Assembly: GCA_963383645.1 (NCBI GenBank)
Contig: OY726566.1
Coordinates: 100,307,802 to 100,371,801 of the forward strand
Origin: Muscardinus avellanarius
Lineage: Eukaryota > Chordata > Mammalia > Rodentia > Gliridae
Direction of reading: 5' to 3'
DNA length: 64,000 bases
Both the position numbers and the translations under genes were made by a program. Under the pieces are notes generated by a model, which worked only from the letters and a program-made list of their open reading frames with translations, was not told where the DNA came from and made no database searches. This document shows positions 23,001 to 33,562 of the stretch, piece by piece. The stretch's first letter is position 1; every line of letters starts with the position of its first letter.

Positions 23001-23158
23001 TTTTGGTTAGGTTGGCCAGGGGGTTATCAATTCTATTAATCTTTTCAAAGAACCAACTTTTTGTTTTATTGATTCTTTGAATTGTTTTTTTGTTCTCTAT
23101 TTCATTTATTTCTGCTCTAATTTTGATGATTTCTTGCCTTCTGCTGGGTTTGGGAATA
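20064..23158 (-). mobile_element. 5'-truncated L1 retrotransposon with 13-bp target-site duplication
   Basis: A 3.1-kb antisense L1. The 3' end (low coordinates) has AATAAA and an A-rich tail (read as ttttttaactttttttattg on the plus strand). A G-rich 3'UTR lies at about 20,080-20,400, followed by ORF2 up to the truncation point. Perfect 13-bp direct repeats gtagatattatta flank it at 20,051-20,063 and 23,159-23,171, with the tail directly next to the low-coordinate copy, as expected for target-primed reverse transcription. No 5'UTR, ORF1 or endonuclease domain is present, so the copy is dead on arrival but fairly young. It interrupts an older L1M-like repeat. Confidence 0.95.
20719..23157 (-). 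pseudogene. L1 ORF2p fragment: reverse transcriptase domain, open for about 810 codons
   Basis: Encodes the reverse transcriptase and part of the C-terminal region of LINE-1 ORF2p, which copies L1 and SINE RNA at a nicked target. The frame is open from the 5' truncation (about 23,157) to a stop at 20,719; the first in-frame Met of the 650-codon part is at 22,671. Counting from that Met, motif A (AIDAEKAFD) is near residues 104-112, [12 protein letters not shown] near 164-175, and the catalytic FADD at 206-209. The N-terminal endonuclease is absent. The C-terminal Cys-rich region begins ([12 protein letters not shown]) but ends in a stop right after CW. The His normally found before that Cys in the family appears as Leu. 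Past the stop the homologous frame continues with at least one more stop. No promoter; not expected to make functional protein. Confidence 0.93.
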
Positions 23159-23282
23159 GTAGATATTATTAATATATGCTTTATGCTTAAATATTTTTTA
23201 CTTTAAAAGATTAGGGAGGCATATTGATTTTTATCTTTTGTCCTTACTTGATGATAAGCTAAAGAAGGTCCACTTGTTTTTA

Positions 23283-23484
23283 GGCCAGGTGTGGTGGTAC
23301 ACACTTGTAATCCCAGTTCTTGGGAGGCTGAGACAGGAGGACTGTGCTTTGTGGCCAGCCTCAGCTACTACTTGGTGAGGCCCTCTGCAACTTAGTGAGA
23401 CCCTGTTTCAAAATAAAGAATAAAAAATAGTGCTGGGGATATAGCTTGGAGGTAGAATGCCCCTGAGTAGAATCCCCAGCACCA
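23283..23484 (+). mobile_element. B1-dID SINE, full length
   Basis: Starts ggccaggtgtggtggtacac, has the typical linker tttcaaaataaagaataaaa, and an ID-like part (tgctggggatatagcttgg, agaatccccagcaccac). It ends in a CA array. Confidence 0.92.
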
Positions 23485-23505
23485 CACACACACACACACA
23501 CACAT

Positions 23506-23546
<41 letters not shown>
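23483..23546. repeat. (CA)n microsatellite
   Basis: About 31 CA units with one ATG-type interruption, grown from the preceding SINE tail. The Cys/Val-rich minus-strand frame here is not a gene. Confidence 0.97.
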
Positions 23547-23550
<4 letters not shown>

Positions 23551-23574
23551 ACTGGGTTTTTAAAATTCTTTTTC

Positions 23575-23900
23575 TATGAATTACCTGTTCATATTTTCTC
23601 ATTTCCTTCAAAGTTATTATTGGCTTTAAATGTTCTTTACATATAAAAGATATATATTTTCTCCCTTTCATCAGTATGGAAATATTTAGTACATAATTAA
23701 GGAGACTACAATTTATTTAACTATTCCACTGTAGTATATTTAAGTTACTTATAATTTTCACTATTATAAATAATACTACACATAACATATTTGCACATAA
23801 ATCTTATGTGGATCATTTCTTTGAGATCAATTCAGGGAAATTGAAATATTGGGTCATTCTGTGCCAAAATTATATACAAGTACCTATTTATCTGAATTTT
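23575..23900. repeat. Ancient L1M-like region, second part
   Basis: aatttatttaactattccactg, taatttt.cactattataaataat, cataacatatttgcacataaatc and tcatttctttgagatcaattc follow the same ancient L1M-type consensus as 19,340-19,783. Together they suggest one old element split by a SINE and an L1. Confidence 0.5.
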
Positions 23901-24119
23901 TAGCATGAGTATTATCCTTAAATATTTGTTGTTTCTTTTTTGTGGTGCTGGGGAAGAAGTTATGAACTGTCATTTTAGTTTTAGCTTATTTGATTATGGG
24001 AAAGGTTAACTTTTTCTTATTTTATTATGTTTTTTTTTTTATCTGAGTGCTTTGTGTTCTGGCTGTTCTTCTTTGCCCATTTATCAGTTGTTTTTCTGAT
24101 TTCCTAATTGATTTATAAC

Positions 24120-24215
24120 AGTTTTTTATTGTTGCATTGTTATCATATATTTTAATAGGATACAAGATGGTAGAGGTATACGTGCACACATCACTCATAA
24201 AAATTAAGGTGCTGT
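24120..24215 (-). repeat. L1 3'UTR fragment
   Basis: The strings attgttatcatatatttt, aataggatacaagatggtag and aggtatacgtgcacacatcactcat match the 3'UTR seen in the L1 ends at 34.9 and 58.1 kb. Confidence 0.6.
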
Positions 24216-24369
24216 GTGCATTTATGTTTTTACCACACTGAACTCTAGTATATAAGTATAGTACATTAATAAAAATGCAAGCTATTAATATTGTAATATT
24301 TGTTAGAATATTTATTCTTACCTTATACCATGGATTTTTAAATTTTATACTTGATTTAATTTGCTTTTC

Positions 24370-24506
24370 TTTGTGGAAGTACCAGGAATCAAACACAGAG
24401 GCACTCTATTACAGAGCTATATCCCCAGTCTTTTAATTCTTTACTTTCGGAAATAGGGTCTTGCTAAGTTACCCAGGCTGGCCTCAACTTGCCACCATGC
24501 CTAAGT
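24370..24506 (-). mobile_element. B1-dID SINE with internal deletion
   Basis: Antisense ID-like part (agtaccaggaatcaaacaca, gagctatatccccagtc) and linker, then only a reduced B1 part (gggtcttgctaagttaccc, cttgccaccatgcctaa). The middle of the B1 body is missing. Confidence 0.75.
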
Positions 24507-24574
24507 TATTTGCTGTTTTATACTATATGGTCAGATCTGTGGATTCATTTCTTTGTGATTTTCCACTCATTTTT

Positions 24575-24594
24575 GTTTGTTTGTTTGTTTGTGT
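24575..24594. repeat. (TTTG)n microsatellite
   Basis: Four to five TTTG units at the tail of the next antisense SINE. Confidence 0.85.
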
Positions 24595-24599
24595 GTGGG

Positions 24600-24806
24600 G
24601 GACAGGTACTAGGAATTGAACCCAGGGGCATTATACCTCCTAGCTATACCTCCAGTCCTTTTTATATTTATTTATTGTATTAAATAAGATCTTGTTAGGT
24701 TGCTGAGAATCTTGCTACGTTGCTGAGACTATCCTTGAACCTGTGATCCTCCTGTCTCAGCCTCCCAAGTACCTGGATTTTAGGGGCATGCCATTATGCC
24801 TAGCTT
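24600..24806 (-). mobile_element. B1-dID SINE, full length
   Basis: Antisense: aggtactaggaattgaaccc, ctcctagctatacctccag, A/T linker, duplicated gttgctgaga, and a B1 part ending ccattatgcctagctt. Confidence 0.87.
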
Positions 24807-25173
24807 CCACTCTGTTTTTATGCTTTGACAAGTACTTTTTCTTGGTGATTTTTCTAGTTTGATGTTGTTCACTTTGCTTTAAAACTTATCGGTAGTGTGT
24901 GTTCATGTACCACTTATCCAAAGTGGAAGAGTTTTGGGAAGATTTTAAGGGAGAGAGAGCACCAGGTTTGAGCAGTCATCAGAAGGTCTCTTGAACGGGC
25001 AGGGATGCTGAATGGAGGTGAGCATCAGAGGCAGATGAAGCTGGAGGTGAGAGGACAGTGTCTGAAGGGAACTGGGACTTAAGACAGAGGGGCGAGGCTT
25101 GTGACAACCGGACATTCAGGGTCACGTGATGAGTCCCCCAAGGATATACATATGAATTACAGTTGAAAGCCAA

Positions 25174-25191
25174 GTGTGTGTGTGTGTGTGT

Positions 25192-25245
<54 letters not shown>

Positions 25246-25295
25246 ATACTGTTTTTGGCTCTTATCCACCTCAAGGTGGGGCTTTGCGCCCTCTA

Positions 25296-25384
<89 letters not shown>
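25174..25384. repeat. Compound dinucleotide arrays: (GT)10 (AG)23 ... (CT)23 (TA)18
   Basis: (GT)n at 25,174-25,193, (AG)n at 25,195-25,240, a 57-bp unique spacer, (CT)n at 25,298-25,343, (TA)n at 25,343-25,378, then a few CA units. The AG and CT arms are perfect reverse complements of equal length. The Cys/Val, Arg/Glu, Leu/Ser and Tyr/Ile frames across this segment are translations of the repeats. Confidence 0.97.
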
Positions 25385-25385
<1 letters not shown>

Positions 25386-28325
25386 TCTTCCTGGGTGATC
25401 TTATTTATTCCTATACCTTCAGTGGCCTTCCATATGATGAGGGCTCCACTCCTGATATTTATCTTCAGCCTGGACCTCTCTTCTGGACCTCTCTTCTGAA
25501 ATTGAGGTGCATATATCCCACTACTTAATGGTTGGCTGGGTCATGCCACATTCAGCGTGGTCAAAACTGGATGCATCATTTTCCCTTGTCCCCCCAGAGT
25601 TCACCTCTTTTTCCTCATCTTACTAACTGAGCTTGCTGCAGGTGCATATGAGTGCCATTTTTAGAAGAGTAAGTTTAGAAGAAATGAATTCACACCTCAG
25701 TGAGACACAGAGTAAACACAAAGATGTTCTGTGGTGGAGGATGAGTAAGTACCAGGGTAGGTCCCAAGGAAAGCTAAAATAGGAAAAGACAGTGTTCTCT
25801 GAGTTGGAAAATAAAACCCTGGATATTATAATGGTCTAGGAGGTCATTTGGGAGATAGGTTTCTGAGGATTCCTCCAGGGTAACGATTCTGTAAATAACC
25901 TCCCCAGGCTTCAGCTTGCAAATTCAGTCTCCAAAGGTCACCTGTTCCCAAACAGGTTCTAAATTTGCTTCCATGATTTGCGTTCTTAGGAAGATGCACT
26001 TGCACCTGCAGATCATGTAGGGCAACAACTGAGCAGTAGAATTTAAATCCTCCCCTGGTGGTCCAAGGAGGGCGGCAAATGCAATTTCTAAAGCAGGTGG
26101 ATACCTCTTAGAAACATCTCCAACATCTGAATCGAGCAAAATTGGCTCTTTACCGTATTTATTTTTATTAACAAAAGGCACGATTGGTTGATCAGAATGG
26201 GGCCAGTTCTTTTTAGATAAGCACCATAAAGCTTCAGGTTAAAGTAGTTTTAACTAGGTTGTGCTAGTTATAACATTGGGGGAGAAGACAAAGAAAAGCA
26301 AGGAAGCTTTCTACCCACTTGGAGATACCAAGTCGCTTTTTAAAAGAATCGGAACAAAAGAAACAGCAGCGTGTCTCATTCCAGCACTGAGCAGAAAAGG
26401 CTGTTAGAGTTGGTAAGATGTGTCACAGAAAATTCGCAGGATTTCAGCTTTCTGTCCTTACCATGCTCTTTCTGGCAACCATGAAGCTCATCAAACAGAG
26501 AAATTCACCTTTCCCTCCTGGCTCTCCCTAGAAGTCAGGCACTTTCCAGCCCATGTGCCTCCTCCCCTCCCCCAGGTAATAATCTGTCTCCTTCTACTTG
26601 CTAGAGTTGACTCCTGCCTAGGAGACTGCCACCCCGGCTTCCCACCCGAGTGTTTCCTGAAAACAACCCTATGTCTCCTGCGCTTTTGTGGAAATGAACT
26701 ACAGGCGCTTTCTTGCAAGGAAACTTTATGGATCTTTGGACTTGAGGACACTAGTTCATACGCAACAACTAGAGAAAGTTCTTTGCCTGAAAGGCGGTTC
26801 TGGCACCAGACTGTAAGGCTGGGTAAAGCATCCCTTTTCTTCCCTGGGCTTCTGTGAGCTGCAGAGTTCACTGTGCAAGTTAGAAAGCAGAATGTAACTG
26901 TGCCTTTCAGTGGATAAATGCAGGCATTCTGTGCCTTCTTAATGCTTTTTTACAAAGCTCCACACTCGCACTTCCTGCATGCTTGATGTGTGACTTTGGG
27001 GAGGGGTCTCATTTCAGAGAGCTGTAGAGGCACGCCTGGCTCTGAACCCCCTGGTGAGATGAGGGCGTGACTAAGTGCAGAACTCACTGATTTAAATCCA
27101 GTTCCTGATAGGGAGCAGACAGGAACCAGATAGAGCTGCCATCAGACGATGCTGGCCAGATCTCCAAGCAATGAAGTGAAAATAAACAGAACACACACTT
27201 TTGGCTGCCTGTGGCGCAGCCATTCCAGTCCCTGCCCCCACCGACCGTCACCACCACCTGACTCTTCCATTTAGTTGCAACAGCCGTTGTAGCTTCTTTG
27301 CCTGGAAACCCAGGAGATTCCTTTCCTTACCTCACCTGTTCTAGAAACCGCTTGACCCCTGCCAGCTGGAATCGCCATTGCAGGAAGGGAGGGCTGCCAT
27401 ATGGCGTATCTCTAAGGGTGGCAGGTTGCAGGCCTCTTCCACGCCACTGGGGTATCTTTCTGCCGCAGGAGCCAAGGTGGGCCTTGTAAGAGCGGGCAGA
27501 GCCAACTCTTTGCTTGCGGGATGTTTTTGCTTCACTGGGGACAAGAAAATGTTGCTTACAGTGGGCAGGAAAGGGACCCTGCTGGCCAGGCCGTTGATTG
27601 TGTGCCCACACCATTCTCCTGTCTGCTGCCATGCTAGTGGTCCTCTGGGCGGTTGCTCACATTAGTGGTCTCAGTCTACTCTCTGCTCACTCCTGAATCC
27701 CATCTCTCTCTGGCCCTGTGTGGTCTGGCTTCTGTCCTCATCAGTCTATTGAGATGACACGTTCCATGGACGCCAGTGGCTCAGGACCTGGGTCCTTTGT
27801 GGTGGGCTTCTTCATGCATCTTTTCTGCTCTGCAGTGCTTGGGGCTGCCCCCTGGCTGTCGTCTCACCATCTGGACAGAGTCTGCTTTCCTTCCACCTTA
27901 AAGGCTGTTCTCTTTGTCTCCATCCTTGGCTCTTGGGTCTCTTCCCCTCCCCCCTTTTCCTAGATGCCTAGATGCTCCATCCTTCCTCTGGGATCTCAGT
28001 CATCCTAATGGTCGGGCTCCTGGCTGTCTTCAGATAGACCCAATCCACATTTCCTTCTCCTGAAGTTCCAGCACAATATGAGCCAGCTGCTTGCCGGCTG
28101 TTTGTACCAGGTATCACACCGTCTCAGACGCAGTCTGCCTGTAACTGATCCAGCCATCTTCCATGGGCACTGGGCTCTTCTGGTCTTCCTCAGCCTCGAT
28201 AGCTACGGCTCATTCTTGCCCCTTCATTCCACGAGGGGCACATATCTTATCAGTAGCCCAGGCCCGAGGATTTTTTTTCTTAATGTCCCTCCACTCTCTC
28301 CCCATGGTCCTTACCCGTTGCAGTC
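25385..28325. other. Long unique region, no gene recognised
   Basis: About 2.9 kb without a confident repeat. Frames of 85-145 codons (for example plus 26,420-26,857, minus 26,491-26,871) overlap on opposite strands and lack known domains or flanking splice signals that I could defend. C/T-rich DNA at 27.6-28.3 kb may be the 5' continuation of the L2 that follows. Confidence 0.4.
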
Positions 28326-28409
28326 TGCTTACACCTGAAGTTGTGTTGCCTGTGAGCTTATCTGCCAGTTTCTGGCCAGCTCTGTGACTCTATATACCTC
28401 TGCCAGATG

Positions 28410-29000
28410 AATCCTCTAAAAAGCCCTCTTCTGCCAGATCCCTCTGTGCAAACACTTTCCCATTGACAATAGCCTGAGGTCTACAGTTTCCAGCTTGTCA
28501 TTAAAGGAGTCTTCATCCAGGCCAATGTGCTCCATAGCTCCAGTCAAACTGAGCAACAGAGGCACCATAACACGCCGAAGCCACTCCTGCCCACACAGGC
28601 AGGCACCTCCTCAGTCTCCTCTGCCTTTCTTCCAGTCTGACCCCTTTTCAAGCTCTAGGCTAGGATCTACTTGTCTCATGAAACTTTCTGTAAATATTTG
28701 AGCCTTGGGGACACCTGCCTCATCATTTAACTAGGCTCTGATATTCTGTGCTTACACTTAATCACGTATTTCTTTTGTGCTGTTGTCTGTTGCATTGCTT
28801 TCTTTTAATGACAATTCCATTTTATCTTTGGATTTAGAGATGTTTTTCTTTATATTTGCTCATTTTATTGCTCTGATGCAGTGATAATCTCCTTGAAGGC
28901 AGGAGCTGTGCATCTTCTCTTGTCTCCACCTGCTTCCCCATTGTCTGGTGCAGAGCTTGGCTGTAGGAGTCACGCAGCACTGGAGTGCAGAATGAGACTT
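28410..29000 (+). repeat. L2 LINE, 3' part
   Basis: Follows the L2 sense consensus in order: caatgtgctccatagctcca, gtcaaactgagcaacagagg, acacgccgaagccactcc, tctgcctttcttcc, atgaaactttctgtaaatatt, atttcttttgtgctgttgtct, and the 3' end ctccttgaaggcaggagctg ... gtctggtgcagagcttggc. Strongly diverged fossil. Confidence 0.65.
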
Positions 29001-29717
29001 AAGGTTACCCGGGACTTCTACTCTATTCTAATCAAGGAAACCTATTTTTAAAATAACATTTTTTCTCTACAAAATTATTTATTAACCTACTCATCCTCCC
29101 AACTTTCCATCAATATGTAAAAATAAAAAGTGTTCTGTTTATTGTTTGTCAGCTTGATTATGGATGATTGACAGCTGAGACGTACTAATGTGATCCTTGT
29201 TTTCAAAGACATGTTGTTGGCTCTTCTTGCTGATGAGCCTGAGAGTGATGTTCAGGGTGGAATCTTGCTGTGGTCACATGTTTGAACCCCAGAGAAGAAG
29301 GGAGATAGCAATACTGCGTGCAGTAGCTGCTAACCCTAACTCAGCCAGAGCTTGCACCTGATGACTTTTACATGAAAGGGCATGGAAGAGAGACTGGCTG
29401 GCTGACGAAGTTGGACCTGGTTCTTAGTATGGCAAATGCAGATATTAATTTAATAGTTCACCACCTTTTCTGAGGGAGAATGGGTAGTCATCAAACCTAC
29501 AAAAACTGGTTGTAAAAGCCGCATTCCATTGTATTAATTTGCCAGTGTGTTACACTTTTAAGGATTGATAGGTTCATAGCCACGCCCTTGGGTGATACTT
29601 GGAAGCTATCAAAGAACCTAGATAATCTGATTCTAGGTCAGAGCATATTAGGTATCATGAGAAAGTCAGAGCAGTGGGTTTGGAGGAGTCTTTCAAATTC
29701 TGGGAGAGCCTGGAATG

Positions 29718-29718
<1 letters not shown>
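29001..29718. other. Unique sequence
   Basis: No repeat or gene recognised. Confidence 0.4.

Positions 29719-29757
<39 letters not shown>
29719..29757. repeat. (AC)n microsatellite
   Basis: About 19 perfect AC units. Confidence 0.96.
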
Positions 29758-29759
<2 letters not shown>

Positions 29760-29797
29760 TTCCTACAGATGCCCACATATTCACTTTGTGTTATTTG

Positions 29798-29870
29798 AAA
29801 GTATTTATTGAACACCTCCTAAGTGCTGAAGACATAGGCATCATCCACTCTCATGGAGTTCATAGGTAAG
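29798..29870 (-). repeat. L2/MIR-type 3' end, antisense
   Basis: The strings gtatttattgaacacctcct, aagtgctgaagacatagg and tctcatggagttcatagg match the antisense L2/MIR-type end (atttattgagcgcctactatgtg ... aaggagctcacag). Confidence 0.5.
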
Positions 29871-30066
29871 TGTTTGGACAGGATTGCATAAATGGTAACA
29901 CATTCTTATTCATAAGTTATTTTTTCCTAACCCCTTGCAGATAGTCATATCCTTTGTGTCTTAAAAAATCATGTAAGTTGATGTGTTTATAAAACTGGCT
30001 GATGGCATCAATTTTGTGTCACCTTATTTTTGAAAGTGACATTTCTCACCTCTCCTTCTGTTTTGT

Positions 30067-30284
30067 ACAACACTCTACTTTTTTTTTTTTGGTGGTACTG
30101 GGGTTCCTGGAAACCCGTATTCCTCCGGTTACACTCCCAGACCTATTTTATATTTTTATTTTTGGAAACAGGGTCTCTTAAGCCAGCACAGCTGGCTTCG
30201 AACCTGAGCGATCCTCCTGTCTCCGCCTCCCAAGTGCGGGGATTACAAGCATGCACCACCACGCCCGGCTACAACACTCTACTT
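30067..30284 (-). mobile_element. B1-dID SINE, young CpG-rich subfamily, with 14-bp target-site duplication
   Basis: Antisense full-length copy at 30,091-30,270 with T-rich tail 30,081-30,090. It has the subfamily marks ggggttcctggaaaccc, acactcccagaccta and gtctcttaagccagc, and ends caccaccacgcccggct. Perfect direct repeats acaacactctactt lie at 30,067-30,080 and 30,271-30,284, so this is a clean, fairly recent insertion. Frames crossing it are SINE translation. Confidence 0.95.
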
Positions 30285-30299
30285 ACGCGCGTGTAACAG

Positions 30300-31250
30300 T
30301 AACAGGACCAGAGGCTCTGGCCAGGTATTTGCCACTATTTCTTAATTCTGGTTTTGTTGCTCATTATTCTTGATCATCTTAAGAGAAGCAGGGAAGATCC
30401 CTATGTAGATATTTCCTTTTTATTTTCCCTAAGAGACATAGACAATGTAATTGTGAGTTTGCCTTTCATCTCTGTGGAAACTTTGCCATGTTCTGTGTTC
30501 CATGGGAGAGGGAAGAACTCTTGTTCAAGAAGACTGTGACCAAGGAAGGTCGCAGAAGTCCCCATCCATTTGTTTTTCTGGCCGTGTCGAGAAGTGCCAT
30601 TGTATTTGAAAGTGACATCTAGTAGTACAGCTATTACTGGAGATGCCAGCAGGAGCAGACTTTATTTTTTTTTTTTAGGGAGGAGTGTGGGAGGTTGCTT
30701 TCCTCTAAGAGGGGACAAAAAGATGATAGTGTTTGATGCTGGAGAAAAGAAAGGCTCTGTGTGGGGCTTGTCGTATGCCTTCTGCCTTGCCCACCTGGCT
30801 GCAGGTGCATCCTAGAGAAGAGTAGACTGCAGACCTTTCCTAGCTGATGAGGAGGCAAGAAGGGCAGACGAAGGCTGGGTAGGTAATTAGTGTCAACAAC
30901 TCAACACAGGTGGTGAGGGCACCAGAGGTGGAGGGAACTCACGGAGCCGCTGGGAGGAGGTGAATACCAAGATGGCCTTGAATCCTAGAGCTGAGATTCC
31001 TGGGATGTCTGCCCAGAAATGATCAATGCCAAGATGAAGAGCCTCCATGTGATTAAAGAAGATGTGCTCTCATCAGACTTTGGACATAAAACTGATTAGA
31101 AACTCCAGGGACATAACCTAGTCCTCAGTTATTTCATTCCATTTTACCAAGGTCTAGGGATGAGACTACAGTTTCTCTGGGTCTGCCAACACCAAAGGAA
31201 TAGCTATAAAATATCAGGTTTCACTGGCTATCTATTGAACAACTAAGAAA
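30300..31250. other. Unique sequence, no gene recognised
   Basis: Unique DNA with a T11 run at 30,666-30,677. No exon or repeat recognised. Confidence 0.4.
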
Positions 31251-31520
31251 ATAGTGACTGTGATGGCCGAGCATGGTTGTCAAAAGCTTCCGAATAGCCA
31301 GGCATGGTGGGCATGCCTGTAATTCCAGTACTTGGGAGTCTGAGATAGGAGGATTCAGGTACAGGATCAGCCTTAGCAACTTAGCAAGGCCCTCAGTCAC
31401 TTAGTGAGACCCTGTTTTAAAGTAAAAAATAATAGCGCTGGGATGTAGTTCAGAGGTAGTATGCCCTAGAACCCCCCCCTCCCCACAGCTTCAGAATGTG
31501 ATTTTTGCTAACGACCCCAA
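31251..31520. repeat. Unclassified short duplicated segment, copy 1 (split by a SINE)
   Basis: aaaatagtgactgtgatgg ... gttgtcaaaagcttc, then after the inserted SINE agaatgtgatttttgct. A related unsplit copy is at 32,500-32,566. Family unknown. Confidence 0.45.
31285..31497 (+). mobile_element. B1-dID SINE with target-site duplication
   Basis: Element 31,296-31,486: agccaggcatggtgggcatg, B1 body, linker, ID-like part gcgctgggatgtagttcag, C-rich end. Flanked by agcttccgaat (31,285-31,295) and agcttcagaat (31,487-31,497), an 11-bp target-site duplication with one mismatch. Confidence 0.88.
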
Positions 31521-32499
31521 GTAAAAAATGCCAGAAGCATTTATCTACCACTTAAAATTCATTTTTAATTATTTTATTAGATTTTGGCTTTAAGGAAGAA
31601 AGTGAAGGTGGGTATTTGGGGGGATTATAGATTCATTTTAAACTTAATTAAATCATCTCATATTGAATAAGCTCTCTTTTCAGACTCTGCCATTATGGCT
31701 GCAATATGATCACAGTCTGGGATGTGAGATAACCATTCATCCATCCTCTAGCCCACCCATCCATTCATCCATCCAATACCAATCCACTTAACCTACCACA
31801 TGACATTCCGTATGTAAATGACACACAAGTGTACTAAACGTTGAGCCTATATACATAGGAGATGATGCTGGCTGGCTATCCCTCCTCATAGCTCATTTTG
31901 AGGGTGGGAATAGAGCTGTAAAGAAATCAGCCATTGTGTGTTTTAATGCTTGTGTGTCTACGTAAACAAGCTGGCTTGAATTCCTCTAGTGAGGGAAAAG
32001 GCCCAAGTGTGTAGATTCAGAAAACCATTCATGTTTTCCTTGCACCTTCATTTCTTTGAATACATGCTATATCTGATTTTCAAATTCTTCACTTATACTC
32101 AAGGCAGATGTCACTTGTCACTTGTCACCCAGTTGTTGGTCACCTGAGCCTGTGCCCCCTGCAGAAGCCTGGACAGGACGCCCAGAACTTTGCTACTCTC
32201 CGTTGGTCTCATTCACAGCTCATCTTGATCTTTCAAGATGTTGTTAAAGAGAGCAGCACAACAGCCCCAACACATACGCTAAGAATATTTGTGCGTCATT
32301 TACTGTCAAATATTGTTCAAGAGCTAGAAGTCAACTTTTGGAAAGGGACTAAGGGAATGTGTGTTTCCCATGCTATCATAATTCAGCGAAAGACATCTTT
32401 TTTAAACCATATGTGCCAGAAATGCTTACCTTGGATCCCAGCTTGAATATGAGATATTTCTGCCAAAAAATGAACAATTTTACCAAGTTTTAAGTAATT
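31521..32499. other. Unique sequence with a CCAT-rich patch
   Basis: A ccatccattcatccatcca-like patch lies at about 31,735-31,780. The rest is unique, with a 112-codon frame at 32,108-32,446 that has no known domain. Confidence 0.4.
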
Positions 32500-32566
32500 G
32501 AAAAAAAATAGTGACTGTGATGATCGGAGAGAATTGTCAAATACTGCAAAATGTGATTCTAGCTGG
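32500..32566. repeat. Unclassified short duplicated segment, copy 2
   Basis: aaaatagtgactgtgatgatcgg, attgtcaaatactgcaaaat and gtgattctagctgg resemble the segment at 31,251-31,520 once the SINE there is removed. Confidence 0.45.
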
Positions 32567-32961
32567 CTCCAGAAAAGCAACATAGAAAGAAGAAGGCTTA
32601 AAGAAGCATAAACGTAAGAGATTTGGTGATCCAAGTGGACCCCTATATGCAGAACACGTCTATAGGTGAGCCACTCTAGAAGTGAATTGGTTATTGAAGA
32701 TGTGTCCTAAGAGCAGTGTTTTACATTTGATTTTCTCTGAAATATTAATTGCCCCACCTAGAGACTGGACAGCCTTGCCCCAGAATCTTCTAGCCACTGT
32801 GGCTCTGAGTGTGGGCCGCAGGCAAGACTCATGTATTCTTCCAGCCTTCACCGATTTGATGAACTGGACAGTTGCAATACGTGTGGCCATTTGATTGGGC
32901 TTTTGGTATCCAAATTAGTTTGAACCCATTTGTCTAAGTACAGGAGAGACTTAGGCTGTGA

Positions 32962-32963
<2 letters not shown>

Positions 32964-32993
<30 letters not shown>
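32964..32993. repeat. (GT)n microsatellite
   Basis: About 14 GT units. Confidence 0.93.
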
Positions 32994-32996
<3 letters not shown>

Positions 32997-33099
32997 AAAT
33001 GACCTAATATAAAGGTCAAAAAGAAATTTTGTGATCAAAGAATTGCATTTCTGATTATGTTGATGAGTTTGTCTCCTTACCCTAGGATGAACATTAGGC

Positions 33100-33275
33100 T
33101 TTGAGGCAAGGCCTTGGGTTAGAATCGGTGCGTTTCCACCTATCACGGTGCCTCCCTCCATTGTGCTCATCTGTACAATGGGGATCCAGTAGCGTTGATG
33201 GGCGGCATTGTTGCGAGGATTGAATGTACAACAGGGCTTAGCACACAGTGTGCCTCCGTTGCACATTGGCCATTG
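33100..33275 (-). repeat. MIR ancient SINE, antisense
   Basis: cttgggttagaatcggtgc, ctcatctgtacaatgggga, gttgcgaggattgaatgta and gcttagcacacagtgtgcct follow the antisense MIR consensus (tcatctgtaaaatgggga ... ttgtgaggattaaatga ... cttagcacagtgcctgg). Confidence 0.75.
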
Positions 33276-33392
33276 TGTCGGCTGAGGAACTCCACTAGGC
33301 ATGCACATTTGAGCTGGAAAAGTCACAAGAGCATCTGCGAGTGGGGCAAGGAGCATGGACCAGAATGCCCAAGCGTTGAGCACTCAACATGA

Positions 33393-33562
33393 TGTACATT
33401 TACAGACATATCAAAGTCAATCACTAAGCCAGATATGAGGAGGGAGAGGGAGGGAATGGGGTGGGAATTGGGGAAGGGCTCAATGAGTGATGTGTGCATG
33501 TATGCCTCAACTGCCTTGTACTCCATTAAGATGTGTGACTACAAGACGACATAAAAAAATTT
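33393..33562 (+). mobile_element. L1 3'UTR and tail
   Basis: The order atcaaagtcaatcactaagcc, gaggagggagagggaggga, aatgagtgatgtgtgcatg, ttgtactccattaagatgtg and gactacaagacgacataaaa equals the reverse complement of the L1 3'UTR at 34,881-35,036, ending in A-rich sequence. It is strongly 5'-truncated. Confidence 0.8.

Noticed and set aside
25163..25528. Several frames of 74-121 codons rich in Cys/Val, Arg/Glu, Leu/Ser and Tyr/Ile
   Set aside because: Direct translation of the GT, AG, CT and TA arrays.
26420..26871. Overlapping 145-codon plus and 126-codon minus frames
   Set aside because: No known domain, opposite-strand overlap typical of chance frames, no splice or start context that decides for either.
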